Shown piece by piece: positions 61,319-64,000 of a stretch of 64,000 nucleotides of DNA; the first letter of the stretch is position 1; every line of letters begins with the position of its first letter. The notes under the pieces were generated by a model. It did not search any database. It saw only the letters and a program-made list of their open reading frames with translations, and was not told the DNA's origin. Origin of the DNA: Holothuria scabra (lineage: Eukaryota > Echinodermata > Holothuroidea > Aspidochirotida > Holothuriidae); NCBI GenBank assembly GCA_037179385.1, contig CM074190.1:12544206-12608205 (forward strand), given 5' to 3'. Position numbers and translations under genes: made by a program.

Positions 61319-62585
61319 TGTTGTGTTTATGAATACTGATGTTAGCAAGCCTAAACTGAGTGGGTGCTACCTGGGTAGCTCTTGACTTTGTTGACCCTGT
61401 AACAGATTTTTACTGTGGTTTGGTACTGTTGCTAAATGAATCAAAGGCCATGGCATTTGAAGCTTAGCAACTGGGGCATTGGAGGTCCAATCTGAAGGGG
61501 GTCAAAATAAGGTTGGATTTCATCCTAGAGCAACCAATTGGTATACCAATCTGGCTTTGCTGAAGAAATTAACTTTGATCTGGTTCTCCACAAAGCTTTA
61601 ATTCATTAGCTGGTTGCTTAGTGTTGTAAACAGTTTAGTAAATACATCAAGATCAAAATTAAATGATTGTGAAAACCCACTGGAGTAGAGCAATGGTTTT
61701 TCCTCAAACAGTACAATCAGTCATTCCCTCCCTCTACAAGGTTCTCCTTACCCAGTTAAAGAATAACATACCACTTGGTACCACTTGTACCAAGTGACAG
61801 CACAAGACTGTAAAAATTGGGGAAGGGGGGGGGGGGGGGAAACTGAGGGCAAAGGAAAATGGGAGGGGGAGATGAAGGTTTTAGGGCACAGTGCAAAACT
61901 GAGCCCCAAGTATGCACTCCTGTTGGTTGGGTCCAGGAGGAGAACCCCCAAAAGCTCTAAGGTTTTAGCATATTTCTGTATGACAGATTGGTCTAAGTCT
62001 CAGGAGGGTTATATTGTTTATTTTGGGGGGTAAATCTTATTCCTAACTGAAAAAAACTTGAGGGAGATAGAACTAGGATAACATTTTAGAGGGAAACATG
62101 CCCCTTGCTGCCCCTTCCTGTTGTGCTGCCACTGCTTGTGCTTATGGAAAGAAAACATCTCATTGTTGCAGTAGTTTCAACTTCATAATGCAATGTTACC
62201 ACTCAAAAGTATGGTTTCATACTTTGTAAAGTGAAACACTGCCCTCTTTTAATGAATTCATTTGATACTGATGCAACCTACTTCGTATTGAAAGCTCCAA
62301 AAGAAAGTTTGTTTAATAAACATTGCTCAGTGTAAAAGAAGAGCAATGTCTGCTAAGATAAAAAAGTTGTTTTCTTGAGTTACTTCCAGACATTTTGTGG
62401 ACTAGTATGATATCAAATAAAGTTGAAGTTGTAACTTCAGATCTCAGTAGATTACTTTTTTTATACAACCTATGGTACAGTACCTCGTTAAGTAATTTAA
62501 ATTGTGTACCTATGTTCAGTGTCAATATTTACCACATTGTTTGCATGTTGTAACATAGACTTTAAGGTGAACAAAGCACCTTAAA
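61319..62585. other. non-coding region
   Basis: A G-rich run lies at 61,820-61,870. No gene or defined element. Confidence 0.4.
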
Positions 62586-62589
62586 ATGT

Positions 62590-62750
62590 TACATCATTTA
62601 AGACTGTTTGACAACTAGTGCCAATGTGCTTGGTGCACAGCATAAGCAGTGGATCTCATTGGAGCCAGTAAGCCACAACTGGAAAAAGTTGGTGGCAAGG
62701 CTCTACTTCAACAGGGCTGTAAAACTCCATCTAATTAGAGACTACATTTG
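62590..62750 (+). repeat. SINE fragment
   Basis: gccaatgtgcttggtgcaca, agccagtaagccacaactgg and gctgtaaaactccatctaat match the SINE body and 3' end. The head is missing. Confidence 0.5.
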
Positions 62751-63278
62751 GAACTACTGAATGCTTTTTTTAATGTTTTGATTGTTTTTTTGTAATTCAA
62801 CTACCAAAAAGTTATGGCTGGTGACAAGGTACATTATTGTGTGATATATTTCCCTCATGCTAGTCTTACCTAATCTGTTATGGGTGTAGACACTGGAACA
62901 CTGGAACTGGAACTATGGGTGTAGAAACTGGATTGGCAAAGGTGGTATCCTTTCTCCAAGGTTGTGACTTAGGAGCCTCCCCTTATTTCCTTTACTGAGT
63001 TCTTGTCTAACAAGATGTGGTAAGGAAAGTGCCCCCTCCCTACCAATCAGTTCTAGTTTGATTATGCAGAAGTAATTGGAGAAATATGTGTTCTTTTAAT
63101 GGCATTTTCCAGAAGCAAAATTCATTGACTTAAAAATATATGCATACATTCCAAAGATTCTAATTTTCAGAATAATGCAATTTTTTTGAGATTTGGTACA
63201 TTGTAGGAAATCTGTGATGTAATTGTTGCTCATTAATTTGACATTGCATTCAATTTATTTATAATTTTGATGCTACTT
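62751..63278. other. non-coding sequence
   Basis: Nothing recognised. Confidence 0.35.
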
Positions 63279-63286
63279 GCAGGGAA

Positions 63287-63723
63287 CAGTGTTTGCACCA
63301 GGTAGGAAATTAGTACCCGGGTACCCGAACTGTATTACCCGTCGGGTACCCAGGTACCGGATCGTAAACCTTGCAATATCTTTCGTCCGCCCCGCGGGCT
63401 AGGCTAGGCTATGCACAGTATAGTACATAGGCCTATGCTGTTTCGTGAAATGGTATAGGAGGGAATGTTAGAAACACACATCACGGGAATTGTTTCTGGA
63501 AAAGTGCAATTTAACAAAAGCACCTTACGGAAACAAACAAGTGAAGCACTTCGTTTCAAATAATTGTGAATGAGATATGGGTTACTACATTTGTTACTTT
63601 CAATAACCATGCTATTTTACGAAGATCAAAAAGAAATCATAGAAAAACGCAACCTGGGTAATAATTTTCTACCCGGGTAGCAAGAACGTCGGTCGGGTAC
63701 CCGGGTACTCGGTGCAAACACTA
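63287..63723 (+). mobile_element. 437-bp hAT-like MITE with perfect 8-bp target duplication
   Basis: Ends CAGTGTTTGCACC and GGTGCAAACACTA, flanked by gcagggaa on both sides (63,279-63,286; 63,724-63,731). Subterminal tracts are full of GGTACCC/CCCGGG words. Its three blocks match parts of the 3.4-kb element at 54,271-57,713. Confidence 0.85.
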
Positions 63724-64000
63724 GCAGGGAATATGAAGTGATATTGTTTGCTATACCCCACATACAGTATGATTTAGAGTAATGCTAGATCTAAAGGAAA
63801 AGATTCAAAAATTCCAACAGCATCAAATTTCAAGGACAAACAGGACATTCAATAATGAAGGGAAAAAAAGGAATCTAACACAATGTGCCCACATTACATA
63901 TTTCCTGTGGCTTTGTGGAAAAGAAGCGGTACTTTTTAACAAAAATAAAGTTTCAGTCTCTAAAGTAAAATATCTTGAGTTAGGAAAATGGTAATGCAAT

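Overview
The window looks like genomic DNA of an intron-rich, AT-rich animal. It holds one complete protein-coding gene, no operons and no bacterial features, and it is dense in transposable elements. TAGGCCTA-type words recur (for example near 28,480, 33,650 and 40,440), and non-LTR retrotransposons, tRNA-derived SINEs and many MITE families are present. Together these suggest a marine deuterostome invertebrate, perhaps an echinoderm. That placement is inference from style, not proof.

Region by region. (1) 1-5,533: 3' flank of the gene, with old repeats. (2) 5,534-28,562, minus strand: mannose-6-phosphate isomerase (MPI/PMI) in eight coding exons. The reading frame is intact at 427 codons, and every intron boundary used here is GT...AG. 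Its introns hold tRNA-SINEs, a retrosequence with a U2 snRNA-like head, a TAGACGAATCCG-type TA-flanked MITE (one copy 29 bp from a splice donor), a TAA-flanked Harbinger-like MITE, a TTAA-flanked Kolobok/T2-like MITE, a 165-bp triplication and a 13-bp minisatellite of 46 exactly phased units. Intron 1 (8.3 kb) holds two antisense LINE copies separated by a fold-back element. (3) 28,563-29,560: presumed MPI promoter and upstream flank. (4) 29,585-32,880: a decayed LINE carrying a nested 150-bp MITE. (5) 33,240-49,690: a repeat jungle. It has hAT-like elements with 8-bp target duplications, a 1.38-kb near-identical tandem duplication, a strictly 21-bp-phased array with a 46-bp perfect inverted repeat, and a hairpin MITE. 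(6) 50,426-52,328: two copies of the TTAA MITE, the second split by a recent LINE insertion. (7) 54,271-57,713: a long hAT-like element. Its doubly deleted 437-bp derivative is at 63,287-63,723 with a perfect 8-bp duplication. (8) The rest is unannotated flank with simple repeats.

The only host function supported is MPI, a cytosolic zinc enzyme that interconverts fructose-6-phosphate and mannose-6-phosphate to feed GDP-mannose and N-glycan synthesis. Everything else is mobile or repetitive DNA, informative mainly for its nesting order, tails and target duplications. No second host gene could be supported. The most unusual observations are the U2-headed retrosequence, one LINE family ending in different 5-bp repeat tails, and the 21-bp phased array.
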